This document shows, in pieces, positions 33,085 through 44,769 of a DNA stretch of 64,000 bases. Numbering within the stretch: the stretch's first letter is position 1; every line of letters begins with the position of its first letter. The translations under genes were made by a program, and so were the position numbers. The DNA is from Panopea generosa (Eukaryota; Mollusca; Bivalvia; Adapedonta; Hiatellidae), in contig CM055899.1 in NCBI GenBank assembly GCA_029582155.1, forward strand, positions 53,594,353 through 53,658,352. Reading direction: 5' to 3'. Under the pieces are notes generated by a model. That model ran no database searches. It saw only the letters and a list, made by a program, of their open reading frames with translations, and was not told the DNA's origin.

Positions 33085-35140
33085 ATGGCATTACATGCAA
33101 AGGATAGAAAGAAAAGGATAAGGAGAAAATTTGGACAACCATGTGGAAAAAACTCTAAGACATACAAACGAAAACAGAAACTTGAGGTGTTGAAAAAGGA
33201 AGAGAAAATGAAAGTCTATTCGAATAACAGCAGAAAATTTCCACCATACCAGTTGGTACGTAAAGTTGTCTCATCCAATGGCAAGTATTACACACGATTT
33301 TCTGTCCGAAGGTTACGTATTCAAAGAATGAATGCAACAACACTATGCAGTCTTGGTTCAACGTCTTTGAAATTTGTATTGCACCGACACCCATTGTCAG
33401 GTTATCGAATCATGAATTTGGAAAATTTGAAAGACCATGTTGTAAACATATCAACTCATGCATGTTTATGTTTAAAAGCCCAGGAACTTGCCAAGTCAGG
33501 AGAAGAGCCAATTGTTATACGTTCAGAAATATGCAAGAATGGTCTGTATAGTATACTTATAGCAAAATGCAATGGATGCTTGAAACAATTTCAAATTGAA
33601 ACCAGCTTTAAGCAGGACAATGGATACTACGACATAAATGTAAGAGCGGTGTGGGGTGCTGTTACTTCAGGCAGAGGACCTTCAAATTTGAACGAAATGT
33701 TGTCCACAATGAACACCCCACAAATGAGTGAAAAAATGTTTTTAAACATAGAACATGATATAGGTAATTGGTGGCATGAAGTGCTGAAGGAGGAAATGGC
33801 CAAAGCTGGTGCAGAAGAGAAAAAAACTTGCAATTGCCAGAGGTGACTATCATCAGGGTATCCCGGCCGTAACAGTGATATGTGATGGTGGCTGGTCGAA
33901 AAGGACGCATAAACACAGTTCCAACGCTTTTGGTGGTGTTGGAGTAATTTTTGGAGCCGAGACTCAGAAGCTTTTATACATTGGGGTTAGAAACAAGCAG
34001 TGTATTATATGTTCCAAGGCAGAGAACAATGGCTGTGACCCACATCCTCATGCATGCTTTAAAAACTGGAATGGTAGTTCACAAGCTATGGAGGCTGATA
34101 TAATTTTAAGTGGTTTCATGGAGGTAGAAACTGTACATGGTGTTCGGTATATGAGGTTAATTGTGATAGCTCAGTTTATGCACGATTACAAGAAAATGTG
34201 CCTGTGTAGGGCAGTTCCATTAAAAAATTAGAATCACACATGCAAATGTGTCAGATCAAACTTAGAGCGCTTAGTTCAGGAGAAACCCCACTTTAAAGGA
34301 AAGGGCAAATTGAGTCAGCTTAACCGAGTACGACTAACAACAGCTATTAGATGTGCCATCAAAATGAGAAGCAAAGATAAAAATGTAAAACAGTTGAAAC
34401 ATGACATAAAAAACTCTATTTATTATATCCTGGGTTTTCATTAAAATTGTTCCAACTTCTGCAAAAAGGGAAATTCAAAGTCAGTAGATGATATTGAAGA
34501 ACATCATCTGGAGCAGTCTACTAATTCAATCGATGCTATATTTGAAAATCAGTATGATTATTGGAAATTACAGTCTGAAGAGGACTTGGAACAATCAAGA
34601 ATGGCATGCAAGAGCAATATTTCATTAAGTGAGGTAACAGAGATTATTAAAGATGTTTCGGTGATATTAAATCGGGTAGCTGAAAAGAGTGGAAGATTGA
34701 TTGGCAACTTTACAACCAATTTTACAGAAAGTTGGATGCCATTTCGTGCAAAATTCGATGGAGGAAAGTTTGTCAACAGATGCTCTAGAGGTTCATGGAA
34801 TACCAGGTACTATGGTGGAGCCCTTCGTAAAAATTTAGGGTATGCATGGTCATCAATGACATTTCAAAAAGTGACAGGAATCCAAGCCGGTTGCCATTTC
34901 AACAAAAGGGCGAGGTCGCAGTGTAAAAAAGTAGAAGCCACAAAAGCATATAAAATTAAAGAAGAAAATAAAATGGTTAGAAGAAAAAGGAAGTTAGAAA
35001 GTTTAAGGTAAAGTTGTGCAAAATCAGCCAAACTTGAATATGGAAGTCAACTAGATGACACTCCAGATGTAACAACATATGAATTAAGAGAACTTTGTAT
35101 CAAATTTTTGAATAAAGTAAACAAAATGAACAACAAATAA
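33085..35140 (+). pseudogene. Mutator-like transposase, frameshifted
   Basis: ATG at 33085 opens 253 codons. The N-terminal 60 residues are basic, followed by GYRIMNLENLKDHV, then GCLKQFQIETSF and VRAVWGAVTSGRG. The frame breaks at a run of seven A residues (33823..33829). It resumes as GDYHQGIPAVTVICDGGWSK, with FGAETQKLLYIGVRNKQCII and NWNGSSQAMEADIIL. These blocks match the invertebrate Mutator-like transposase domain family; the Asp of CDGGW is a likely catalytic residue. Near 34160 the expected DGDSSVY block is damaged by a deletion, then a TAG. Remnants run on to about 35140, including RCSRGSWNTRYYGGALRKNL. Multiple lesions mean the copy is dead. Terminal repeats were not found. A Kolobok-like assignment is possible but not shown. 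Confidence 0.82.
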
Positions 35141-35214
35141 TTTATCTACATGTTTAGTCCAAAATATGATATTTTCTCAATTCAAGGGTAACATCAATAC
35201 TATCAATGGCCTGG

Positions 35215-35720
35215 CACAACACAATTATTGAATACAAAAACAAGAAGGGAAATGTAGAAACTAGAAAAATTGGTCTAACAATCAGTAAAAAATATCCATA
35301 TTTGGCAGCATCAACAGACGGTTTTAAATAAGTCAAAGAAGAGAATGGAGAAGGATTAATTGAAATAAAAAAATTTCTGCAGAACATTTAATATAGTATC
35401 AAAGAAGCAGTTCAAAAGGTGCAAAACTTTTGCTTAGAAAAGGGTCCTAATGGAATAAGTTTGAAAAGAAAGCATGAGATATACTACCAAATACAAGGAC
35501 AGTTGAACATCATTGATAAACTATGGTGTGATTTTGTGTTGTGGCGCTTAAATCCTTACGACATATATATTGAAAGGATTTATAGAGACACAATGATGTG
35601 GAATACCATGATGGTACCGAAGCTGAAATGTTTTTACATGACATTTCTGTTGCCAGAGCTAGCTTAACCACGCCACAGAACTTACTCAGGCATAAGAAAA
35701 CCAAAGTCACCCTGAGTATG
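35215..35720 (+). pseudogene. YqaJ-type exonuclease domain, broken
   Basis: Downstream of the transposase on the same strand, broken frames give IGLTISKKYPYLAASTDGFK, then a stop, GLIEIKKFLQ, two more stops, FCLEKGPNGISLKRKHEIYY, QIQGQLNIIDKLWCDFVLW and a final KLKCFYMTFLLPELA. This order matches the YqaJ-type PD-(D/E)xK nuclease domain: the Asp in TDG and the Glu and Lys of EIK are the expected catalytic residues, and YYQIQGQL the conserved Gln motif. In family knowledge, this nuclease is often found beside or fused to Mutator-like transposase domains in invertebrate genes. Three stops show it is inactive here. Confidence 0.78.
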
Positions 35721-36051
35721 TATATTATTTTACAATATCAATTTATTAATGCATTACTGAAAATTGAAGAAGAATATACGCCATCTGCAGGAAATGTCAA
35801 CAAGATTTTATATCTGGCATACCAAATATTAAAATATTGTTCAGTATTATAGTTATCATGACGCCAAGTGGAGATCAACATTGCAATGTTATATTCTGGC
35901 ATTGCGGTATGTATTGCAATGCAATAATTACAGTTCAAATAATGTTTCAATGATGTATTTTAAATTGATATGTATCGCCATATCTCTGATTGGCACATAA
36001 CAGTAAGTTTCCTACAGAAAATATCATCATAACAAATGTTTGTATCCGAAT

Positions 36052-36600
36052 TTAGCGATTGGTGGTAATGTCAGGCGGATTATACTCCTTAATCACTTTT
36101 TCAAAGGGATATTTCCGTTTCTTAGTTGCGTACTTCCAGGACTCTTCACTCTCGAAATCGTCTTCTTCTTTCAGTTGTCTGGCTGTCCGTTTGATAGCAG
36201 TACGAATGGTATCTTTTCTTATCGAATCGAACCATAAAACCCTGAATAAATATTTATCGATAAGAAGCTTTCTGTATTTCGGCAATAGTTCGTTGAATGC
36301 CTTTTTTCTTGCTTGCTTTTCATTCAGTTCATCGTCGTTCACAAAAGTTGGTGCTATTTTGACGAATTCGGGCAAAAGGGATTTAAATGCATAATCAACC
36401 ATGTCGTACTAAGAGTCTATTGTTTCTTCCTTTTCATCCGAGTCTGATTCTATATTTGAATCGTCGATATTAGATTCGTCGGTAAGTTCTTCTTTCTCCA
36501 GCTCTTCCTCGGAACTATCGTCTCCGTGTATTATTTTCTTGTGCCGAAGCATATTATCTTTACGTTTGTATTCCTTTTTACAAAGATCACAGGCGAACAT
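36052..36600 (-). pseudogene. C2H2 zinc-finger protein, one in-frame TAG
   Basis: ATG at 36600 opens MFACDLCKKEYKRKDNMLRH, a classic C-X2-C-X12-H-X4-H finger, followed by a Ser/Glu/Asp-rich acidic stretch (about residues 25-63). A single TAG at 36411..36409 follows. The same frame then stays open for 119 more codons: KSLLPEFVKIAPTF, RKAFNELLPKYRKLL, RTAIKRTARQLKEEDDFESE and ESWKYATKKRKYPFEKVIKE, to a stop at 36052. The second half is Lys/Arg- and Glu-rich and looks helical. I do not recognise the family; similar finger-plus-basic proteins are, from memory, common in mollusc genomes and may belong to mobile elements. It could be a fresh pseudogene, an assembly error or a readthrough gene. Confidence 0.6.
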
Positions 36601-36655
36601 CCTCGGCGACAGCAAACTACTGAATGATTTGTTCACTTTTAATTAATTCCTTATA

Positions 36656-36672
36656 TGTTTATATATATATAA
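36656..36672 (-). promoter_or_regulatory. TATA-like stretch upstream of the zinc-finger ORF
   Basis: A TA-rich run read on the minus strand as tatatatataaac lies about 60 bp upstream of the ATG at 36600. Its position is plausible for a core promoter, but AT-rich sequence of this kind is common here. Confidence 0.3.
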
Positions 36673-36690
36673 AGTATTGGCATTACCAGG

Positions 36691-36722
36691 GAGGAGTTAA
36701 CTCCTTTGAAAAAGGAGTTAAC
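36691..36722. promoter_or_regulatory. palindromic box 1 (GGAGTTAACTCC)
   Basis: A perfect 12-bp palindrome ggagttaactcc is followed nine bases later by another ggagttaac. The same arrangement recurs 300 bp away at 36992..37020. Both lie upstream of the minus-strand zinc-finger ORF. Confidence 0.5.
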
Positions 36723-36991
36723 CTTAACCCTCGGTGAGGTTTGAGGAGGCACGCAAGAGTTAAATTTAAAAGACATGAGTGTTACATACTAGTATACTCC
36801 GAGTTACCGCGAACGTTTTATATGGACATAGAATGTGCACATCACATTTAATTTTGTTGGTTGCATACATTTCGCTTTAGTAACGCTATTTAATGTTATC
36901 AAATAAGTTTAAAATAATGTGTTACGTTTTGTAACTCTTCAACCACTTTTTTGTTGGCTCCTTGTTTCTAAAGTCTATGTATTAGAAGTGT

Positions 36992-37020
36992 AGAGTTAAC
37001 TCATTTAAATGAGGAGTTAA
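36992..37020. promoter_or_regulatory. palindromic box 2 (GAGTTAACTC)
   Basis: This repeats box 1 with gagttaactc, then tttaaatgaggagttaa. Each box is followed by a ctaaatcctc or cttaaccctc tail, so they are about 42-bp direct repeats. They could be element ends or operator-like sites. Confidence 0.5.
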
Positions 37021-37771
37021 AACTAAATCCTCAATGTTGACAGATTACCTATAACATACTGGTCGAAATATCATCAGTGCGCTTATATTTCTTTATCAAA
37101 TACCCCCATCCGTTGTCTTATGCACATGTTTGCTTTAAGCAAACTGATCTTTACGATACTTTCAGTATATACAAATTGGAATATGTATACCCATTATTTA
37201 TGTAGTCTATAAGTTTAGCCACACAATTTACTTCGACGATTACTCTTCAAGTTAATTTCGTCATATATTCCCAACTTCGTATATTTATTATTGTTACGCC
37301 GTTAAAAGAGATTAACTGTAATTAAGCTTCATTCAATTAAGGCCATCATTTAATAGCATTTTGAAATCACTTACACAGTTTTGTCATCCTCTAATTCAAC
37401 GTTCTCTGAAACTTTTAGCATTTTACTAGAAACTGAGCTCGTCCACTCGTTCGTTCGTTTTTGTGCCATGTTTAGAAAATATCTATAAAATTAAATAACT
37501 TCGCAACTGTTCCTCTTTCTTTATTCAAATACGCGCTATGACTGATCAAATGAAAGAAAAGTAAAGTAATTACCGAAGTAGAAATAAAAGCCGATACTCG
37601 CTCGGCCGTTTCCGTTTAAGATCGTTTGTGATAATTACAATTAATATACAGCGTTCGTTCTCCTTCGACGAATATCGATTTTCTTCGTATTCGGTTTGCT
37701 AACAAAATGTGGCATTCTGCTCCAAAAATGTGGCATGATTTACCTCCTATTTTCCCTTAACATATACTACT
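37021..37771. other. no recognisable gene
   Basis: AT-rich sequence up to the start of arm B with only short ORFs and no recognised motif. Confidence 0.5.
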
Positions 37772-39640
37772 GAAAACAAACAAATAAGATGTAGCAAATT
37801 TAAGAGATATTACATACCATTGTTAATGAAACTATGGAATCTTACTAGCTATAAGACAAAATCGATGAAATAATTACTAATATTGGTGCTACAAAGTGAT
37901 TATTAAACAAAATGTTTTTATAATTAAGATTTAATGAAATTACCTACGCTAAAATAAAGGAAGTGGTTACAGAAGGGATGTGCCTTTTTATGGCTGAATG
38001 ATAAACAATAAGATCAAAATTTGAAGTAAAAAATCAAAGTGAATTCATAACATGATAAATAACCAAAGGCTTGTCTATTGTTTTGCTTTGTTAGAGTGAA
38101 AGATGCGTTATATGTAAAAGGTACACATATTACAATTTAATTTAAGCATAATTAGCAAAATATAATCCTGAAATAAATTTAATACTATCATTATTCTTAT
38201 AAATAAAAACTAAAGCATATATACGCAGATATGTTTTGCAGGACTCATCAATACTATTACCGATACCTACTGTTACAACATAACATATATATCTTTAACA
38301 GCATGCATTGTTTTTATCAGATTGCATATTATAAATACATTCTAATGTTATTTTAAATATTTGACGTCCATTTTGGATTTGGATTGTGACAAACCGCCCT
38401 AACAGACGTTTGTAATAAATGCATTTTCTGACTTAGCATTTAGTTTACCTTTAAAAACAGGTCCCAAGTCTATGTTGGACATATAAAGTTAATACAAACA
38501 CTCTACCTCTGGTACTATCAATATATATACCATTGTTTATATTTATGTTAGATTTAAAGTTTAACAATGAATTTCCGAACATCTCATCTGCAAGGAACTG
38601 AGCGTCATCGCAGTCTATTCAAATCCTCTACAATTACGTGGTTTGTAAACGACGCTGTACTACAATTATACTGGAGAGGGCAATAGTTCAGCTAGCTCAC
38701 AGACATTCAGTTCCGGCGATTTGTGTCCACCCAAAGCGGCGTGTGCCAACGTTAAATGTCGCACCGGCGCTAAATGTTGTAACCATCTTTAAATGTCTGC
38801 CGCTAAATGTCAAACCTTTAACGCTAAATGTGGCAAGATTTGTACCATCGGTATATGTCGCAACTTCAACGCTAAATGTCGTACTGTTTTACTAGTGCAA
38901 AAATATTGTAAAATTGCATCGATTTTTATAGTCGTATCATCTTAAATAAAGTTGAAAAGCTGTATTATTTTGATATTTTGAGCTTGCTTACTGGTGTCGT
39001 GTAGTCTGGTGCGATGCGGTGCGGTCTAACTGTCTGTCTGGTTTGTAATATGTATATGTTCGCCCGTCCGTTTGATGTATAACTTAATTTCTATTCATTA
39101 TTTTGCAAACAATCGCTAGCAAAGGCATTTACCTCTTTGCGTTATGGTATCTGCTTTTTACTGGTCTTGATTTAAAGGGGTAAACAAATACAAATACGGC
39201 TGCTGTTGAATACGTATGTAAACAATAAACATATGTGCCGGTAAACCAATTTGTTAGTCATGCGCTCAGGCAACGTAAGTGAATCATCACACCGAATATG
39301 AGGTAGTTCAACCAGTGACCATGGTGTCTATAGTTTGACTATAGAATGATCAAGCTATATACCTCTAGTTCGACTACAAAGATGTCATCCTCAAACCACT
39401 GGTTCACTTTCTGTCTCAGTTTAGTGGAGTCTCACCTTAAGAGACATCAAAGTGATTCGATCAACTTAAATGGACAGTGCCTGCATCAAACATCGATCTT
39501 ATGCATCTGTTAAAATATATATTTATGTGATGGAATAAATTGATTGTCTTGCTTGATGGTGATTATATAACTGGATAGCGCAGTAAGTCGGGCTTGATTT
39601 TCTTTCTCGATATCGATTTACGTTAAAGATAAAAGTCCGG

Positions 39641-40295
39641 TGTAACATTAAATTTTGACCCCGTTGAAAAATGACCCGATGGTTCACTTTTCAACGGATG
39701 AGTGATCCATTTTTAACATTGAAAACTGACCCCGACCGTTATTTAATGACCCACCCACACGTGAAAAATTGACCCTCGTTAAAATCTGACCACTAACAGT
39801 TTGGAATTGACCGATTAGTCGGCCGGATCACATTGATAACTGCTATTATAAAATTGGATGTTCTCGTGGATATAAAGTGTGAATTATAACCGGAAAATGT
39901 TGGTATACAATATATATAATAAAATTTGCTATCAAAAGGAATAGCTTGCGTTTTTAAGCAACTTAGCGTAATTATAAGTATTTTGAAGGTAAACGATGCT
40001 TTAATGGGTGTAAGAGCTATTCATTTATTGGGGATTTTTTTCTTTCGTTTCAATCTTTTTACTGTGTATGTTGTGAAGTATGTTGACAATAACCTGAATA
40101 AACTATGTTTAAACCAATATTGGGGAGAGGCAACCTGGGGGTAGTGTGTAGGAAGGGTGTCCCTCTCCCGCTGATGGCAGTAATTCTACTCTACTCCCGC
40201 TATTGGTATATTGGGAACCGCTCCGAAAAATGTTTGATATATATATATCAAATACTAACTGCTGAATACTACTCATTTCTTAGAAAATATGTTTT
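39641..40295 (+). repeat. left terminal inverted repeat of the Ginger1-like element
   Basis: The outer 200 bp contain a run of short tgacc motifs in one orientation (ttttgacccc, aatgacccg, actgacccc, aatgaccca, attgaccct, tctgaccac, attgaccga). The inner part matches 42750..42960 in inverse, with gaps. The right arm carries its own tgacc series, only partly alignable beyond the terminal 36 bp. Confidence 0.75.
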
Positions 40296-40347
40296 TTATC
40301 TGCGCAAATGCTGTTTTTTTTTTACCTTTATGCGTTATAATTTAAAC

Positions 40348-40406
40348 GCACGCGCGCACGCACGTACAAACACATGTACGCACGCACACACGCACGCACA
40401 CACACC
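40348..40406. repeat. (CACG/CACA)n simple repeat
   Basis: An alternating purine-pyrimidine tract of about 60 bp inside the Ginger1-like element. Confidence 0.85.
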
Positions 40407-40456
40407 GCACTTAGATGTATTTAAAAGCGAATCTCTAACAAGTATCAAACCCAGTA

Positions 40457-40769
40457 CACTGCAAGTCAATTGATTGATTGATTGAATATTTAGCGTCATT
40501 TTTATGCCATCGAGGGCTATCAGACGATCAGTTAACCTAACCCTTGTTTCCTGGCATTAACCAGTACTCGAGCACACCCAGTCTCCGCAAGTAACTGATA
40601 ACTTTCCAACTTGAATCAGTGGTGAGAGACGAATGATAATGAGACACAATGTCGTATATCAATCATCATGGAGACTGTTGCCTGGCAGGGATTTAAACTC
40701 GCGACCCCTGGATTGATAGTCAGACGCGTAACCGACTGAGCTAATCGGGCCCGGCTCACTGCGAGTCAA
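40457..40769 (-). mobile_element. tRNA-derived SINE nested in the transposon
   Basis: On the minus strand the element begins at about 40756 with gggcccgattagctcagtcg (A box), followed by ggtcgcgagtttaaatccc (B box). A central body containing aatcagtggtgagagacgaa on the opposite strand follows, and a (CAAT)n tail at 40466..40487. Direct repeats cactgcaagtcaa (40457..40469) and cactgcgagtcaa (40757..40769) flank it as a 13-bp target duplication with one mismatch. The body resembles what I remember of Meta-SINEs widespread in metazoans, but that name is from memory only. Confidence 0.85.
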
Positions 40770-42651
40770 GACGTAGGGGACAAAAGCATGCATTCTAGGG
40801 AATTTTACGTGAGAAGGAGGTAGGTATGGTTATTATTTACTACAATATTTTTTTTTTACTTTAAAACGCTTTTATTAAAGAAACATACACACACAATATA
40901 CTTAAGACTAAACCATAAGATGTATTAAAAGGTGAACCTCAATCGAGTTGTTTCATTCCCAGTTCAACGAGCCAAGACGTAACGGAGAGTGTCCCCCATC
41001 CATCCTGCAAATTTGAGTAGGTGGTGTATGTATGGCAGGGACCTAGCTTGGTCGAAGTAAACCTGCAGACCTAGAATATTGTGTTAACTCCCGCATGGTT
41101 GCCTGCTTATTAACCCGTAATGTGTCTGCAGAGGTCGGGGTCATCCCGCTGCAAACCGCACAATAATAGTATGTATAACATTTTAGCAACATTTTGCAGA
41201 ACATATATTGACATGTAATATTGAAATCACTTATACATTATTTGTTGTTCGTTTTGACTTGCATAGATGCAAAAATAAAATAAACATACCTGGCTGTAAG
41301 AAAGTCATATCTCACACACAGGATAGTAATGTATACGTTAATATTTACCATATATACTGGAAAATCGGCTCAGACAAAACGTACAAGCTGATCTAACCGA
41401 TATCCCAGGCATATAGTTTTTTATGGGGGCTCTGAGGTATTCCATAATATATTTGTTTTAAAATGTAAATGACCAAGGGTGTATTATTAGGGGTTTTGTT
41501 TGTATTTTTTCTATGTAAATATATATCAATTACTTAGGGACTATTATTTTTCTGGGAACAGTGCAGACCTTGACCTGCAGTGCCAACGTGTGGCTGCGCC
41601 GGTGTGTGTAGGAAGGGACATGCAATGTGTGCCATGTACAGTGTTTTATGTATCTTGCAGCTACGCCGTGAAGTTATTAATCAAAATACATGTTGAGACA
41701 ACGCATATGCTGACTCCGTTAACCTCACCCAGCCTAATCATTTTGGTAGAACCAAATATATTATATTATAATCTAAGACCAACGAATAATTATGTTACTA
41801 AGTAAATGAAATTGGGGTAACGGTACCCAACCTTTAGAAAAAAAAATAGACTCACCCTTCATTAATATTTATTAGATAATTTGGCAGTTTGGCAGGTAAA
41901 TAACAAGACTGGTCTATAAAGGGAGGGGATTAATTTGCATCATTCATGCGTATTTAAATTTGTAATAAAATTAAAATAAGTAACAAAAGTACCGTCGGCA
42001 CCTACAAATAAAAAAACAAAACAAAACAAAAAAAAACAGGTCATAACAAGTTTGCCTATATCCATTTACATACAAGATGTTAACATTCGCTAAACGATGA
42101 TAACCTGTGTATTGAAATAGACTCGTTCGCATAGCTTTCGTAGTCTTGGTCATCACCGACGCTTGCTTTTCTATAAGATAAACGTCCTCTTACGACCGTT
42201 CAAAAGCGCCAACTGATATCACTGTAATGTTTAGGGACAGTACAATACCTATTTATAATGACAAGTTTAATGGTTTGATAACCTGAGATAAACAGACTTT
42301 TAAGAAAAAAAATCGTAGAAGATGACCAGGACTATACCGTATTGTAAAATAAAGCGTAGAATGCAGAATGTATCCTATTTTGATGGTACCTTGCGCCATA
42401 TTGCGTTGTATTGACTTGTTTCACTTTGAACAGAGTACCAATAGGAAATAATACTTAGGCTGGCTTCCGTAGAGGCAAAAAATGGCCAGTGTGCTATAGA
42501 TACGTTGTTTCATTGGTGATAACACATGTGGTATCGGAATGGTATTTGTTGGAATTGCTTATCGTTAGTGTGGTTGTTGTTTCACAAATTAAGAATGCGA
42601 TGAAGCATTCTTACAGCAGCTCTCCTCGTTGGAAATTTTAAATACATATAA

Positions 42652-42652
<1 letters not shown>

Positions 42653-42693
<41 letters not shown>
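42653..42693. repeat. (GT)n microsatellite
   Basis: About 20 GT units within the Ginger1-like element. Confidence 0.95.
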
Positions 42694-42695
<2 letters not shown>

Positions 42696-42749
42696 AAATA
42701 ATAATACTTAAATGTAAAAAAGAAACATTAGCGTAGATAACAATCATAT

Positions 42750-43343
42750 TTTCTAAGAAATGAGTAGAATTCAGCAGTTAGTCTTTAAGATATCAAACAT
42801 TCAAGTTTCGGAGCGGTTCCAAGTATCCCAATAGCGGAAATAGAGTAGTAGTACCGCCACTAGAGTGAGAGGGACACCCTTCCCACACACTATCTCCAGG
42901 TTCAGGTTGCCTCTCCCCAATAATTGAAGAGCTCTTACGCCCATTAAAATTTCGATTACCAACAAAAAACTTATAATTACGCTAAGTTACTCAAAACAGC
43001 AATCCGTTCCTTTTAGAAGAAAATTTAATAATTGAAATAAAAACAGTATCTGGCATTTTTGTGTGTAGTAAATGGATAATGGATAGATGTAGTGTATTTA
43101 ATGTCGACCGAAGAGCTTACCAGGGCTTATGTTTAATTGTTGCAACATGCGACATGATGTTTTGCTTATATTTAACAAATCGTTAAAAAAGGGACCCCAT
43201 GTCTGATCAAAATTTAACACTGATCAGTTTTCAACGACTGTTTTGATCAGAATTTAGTGTTGAAATGTGACCCGTGTCAATTTTTAACATTGAAAAAGGA
43301 CCCCTGCGGTCATTATTCAACGGGGTCAAAATTTAATGTTATA
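42750..43343 (-). repeat. right terminal inverted repeat of the Ginger1-like element
   Basis: The inverse partner of the left arm. The terminal 36 bp agree at all but two positions. The internal region around 42750..42960 agrees with 40015..40290 across the gagaggcaacc, ggagcggttcc and gaattcagcagtta landmarks. Confidence 0.75.
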
Positions 43344-44221
43344 CCGGCATTGAATAAGTAGCTATTTGTAAGCCTTACTCCTCAAATAAGAAAAAAAAAA
43401 TCTTAATTCGCATTGGTAGCCTATTTGGCCCTCTTCCTGATACGTATATCCGTAGCACGATTCTTCTTTCGGTTTGATAATTAGCATCAACATTTATTTG
43501 CTATTTATTATCACCAGTTTAACGAGAGTGTTTCAGCAATTTTGGGAAATACTGATAGGTGTAGCAATATTATAATCATATATAAACACGACACAGCCGT
43601 CATATGTTCTTTAAAGTTAATAATGATATAAAATAAGGCACTGTCTAAAAGAGGTTTAATTAATTTTTATCAGTATTTATGTATTTAATAGCTGTTTGTC
43701 AAGAAAATATTTATAAATATAAAAAATAATAAATTAAAGTGTAAAAGAAAACATAGCATCTATTGATTAAGGAAAAAATCGCGTCTAATGTTTTTAATAT
43801 GTTCTATATAATAAAAACCAGTTTAACATTAGGTTAAAGTGGTATACAAAACTAATAAATTTGGCAAAATCGGTTTAATCCGAGATATATAAACCAGTCA
43901 CTAGTTGAATAAACTACTTTTTGAAATATTACAAAAAAAAGATATACATAATTTTATGGGTGCAGTCATTTATTTGGTAATATAATTTGTACGGTATGTT
44001 TCATACAACACAAATATTCACGTTATAGTTCTAGATGGCAGAATCCAGTGTTGAGGTTGTACAATGGATGAGTGTCGAGGTCTCCACCACACGTACCTAG
44101 AGTTTTCATATAGAAGCTGCGGGCTTTAACTTGATGAAAACAATCCATGCCATATACACGAATTAAAACAGAATTGGGACAAGCCCCTGTGATGTATGTG
44201 CTACCTTATCAATGTTATAGG

Positions 44222-44769
44222 GCGCATAATAACAAAGTGTGTGTTGGTAGTTTTAATCGAATATATAAAAAAAACCACTTTAAAACCCCGTGCTAAATCT
44301 GTCATATTATATTAATCATTACCTGTTTTAATTGGCTATGTACGCGCATTTTTGTATTCAAGGGAGCTTACTCCGTATGTTTTCTTTTGGTTGCCGTCCT
44401 TAATCATTTCAATAAGACCGATATATTCAAGATAAAATATTTAAATGCTAAAATATTTTATGAACTTTTTGTTCAGAATAATGTGTTCTTTTTTTTTGCT
44501 TCTGTAATACGTGTTTTACAGTCAGAATGTTCTTGTCGATTAAATCGCGTCCCGCGATAAATTCAACAAATCAACTATCCTAAATCCGATAACTCCCGAG
44601 CGAGTTGGCCGGAATGAATGACAAATCTCAGGGACACGGCTTCAAGCGAAAACTCTGGAAATTTTCGGAAGCCAATTTTGATCAGTCGCGTACCAATGTA
44701 TCTGAGTTTGATTGGCAATCTTGCTTTGATACTGATATTGATGTTTATTCTTATCACTGCAGCTTTACT
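44222..44769. other. no recognisable gene
   Basis: Sequence between arm B and the LINE remnant. Open frames at 44575..44943 and 44618..44770 have no identifiable domain. Confidence 0.5.

Larger units (their letters stand above)
39641..43343. mobile_element. Ginger1-like non-autonomous DNA transposon (3,703 bp)
   Basis: The left end reads tgtaacattaaattttgacc, and the right end read inward gives tataacattaaattttgacc. Both ends are flanked by CCGG (39637..39640 and 43344..43347). Arm A has the uninterrupted counterpart with a single cagg at 8003..8006. The inverted similarity is patchy but long, to about 40295 on the left and from about 42750 on the right, including ggagaggcaacctg against caggttgcctctcc. 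Established knowledge: Ginger1 elements have CCGG or CCGT target duplications, TGT-type termini and TIRs of tens to hundreds of bases. No integrase-like transposase is visible inside; the ORFs at 41500 and 40105 show no domain. It was probably moved in trans. A SINE and a GT microsatellite are nested within. Confidence 0.85.
37772..44221 (-). repeat. long inverted repeat, arm B (with inserted transposon)
   Basis: Reverse-complement counterpart of arm A: 37772..39640 matches about 9811..8003, and 43344..44221 matches 8006..6340 apart from the LINE piece found only in A. The 3.7 kb between (39641..43343) is a transposon absent from A. Confidence 0.88.

Noticed and set aside
41500..41805. 101-codon ORF inside the Ginger1-like element as its transposase
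   Set aside because: No integrase-type zinc finger or DDE motif can be seen. The composition looks like chance.
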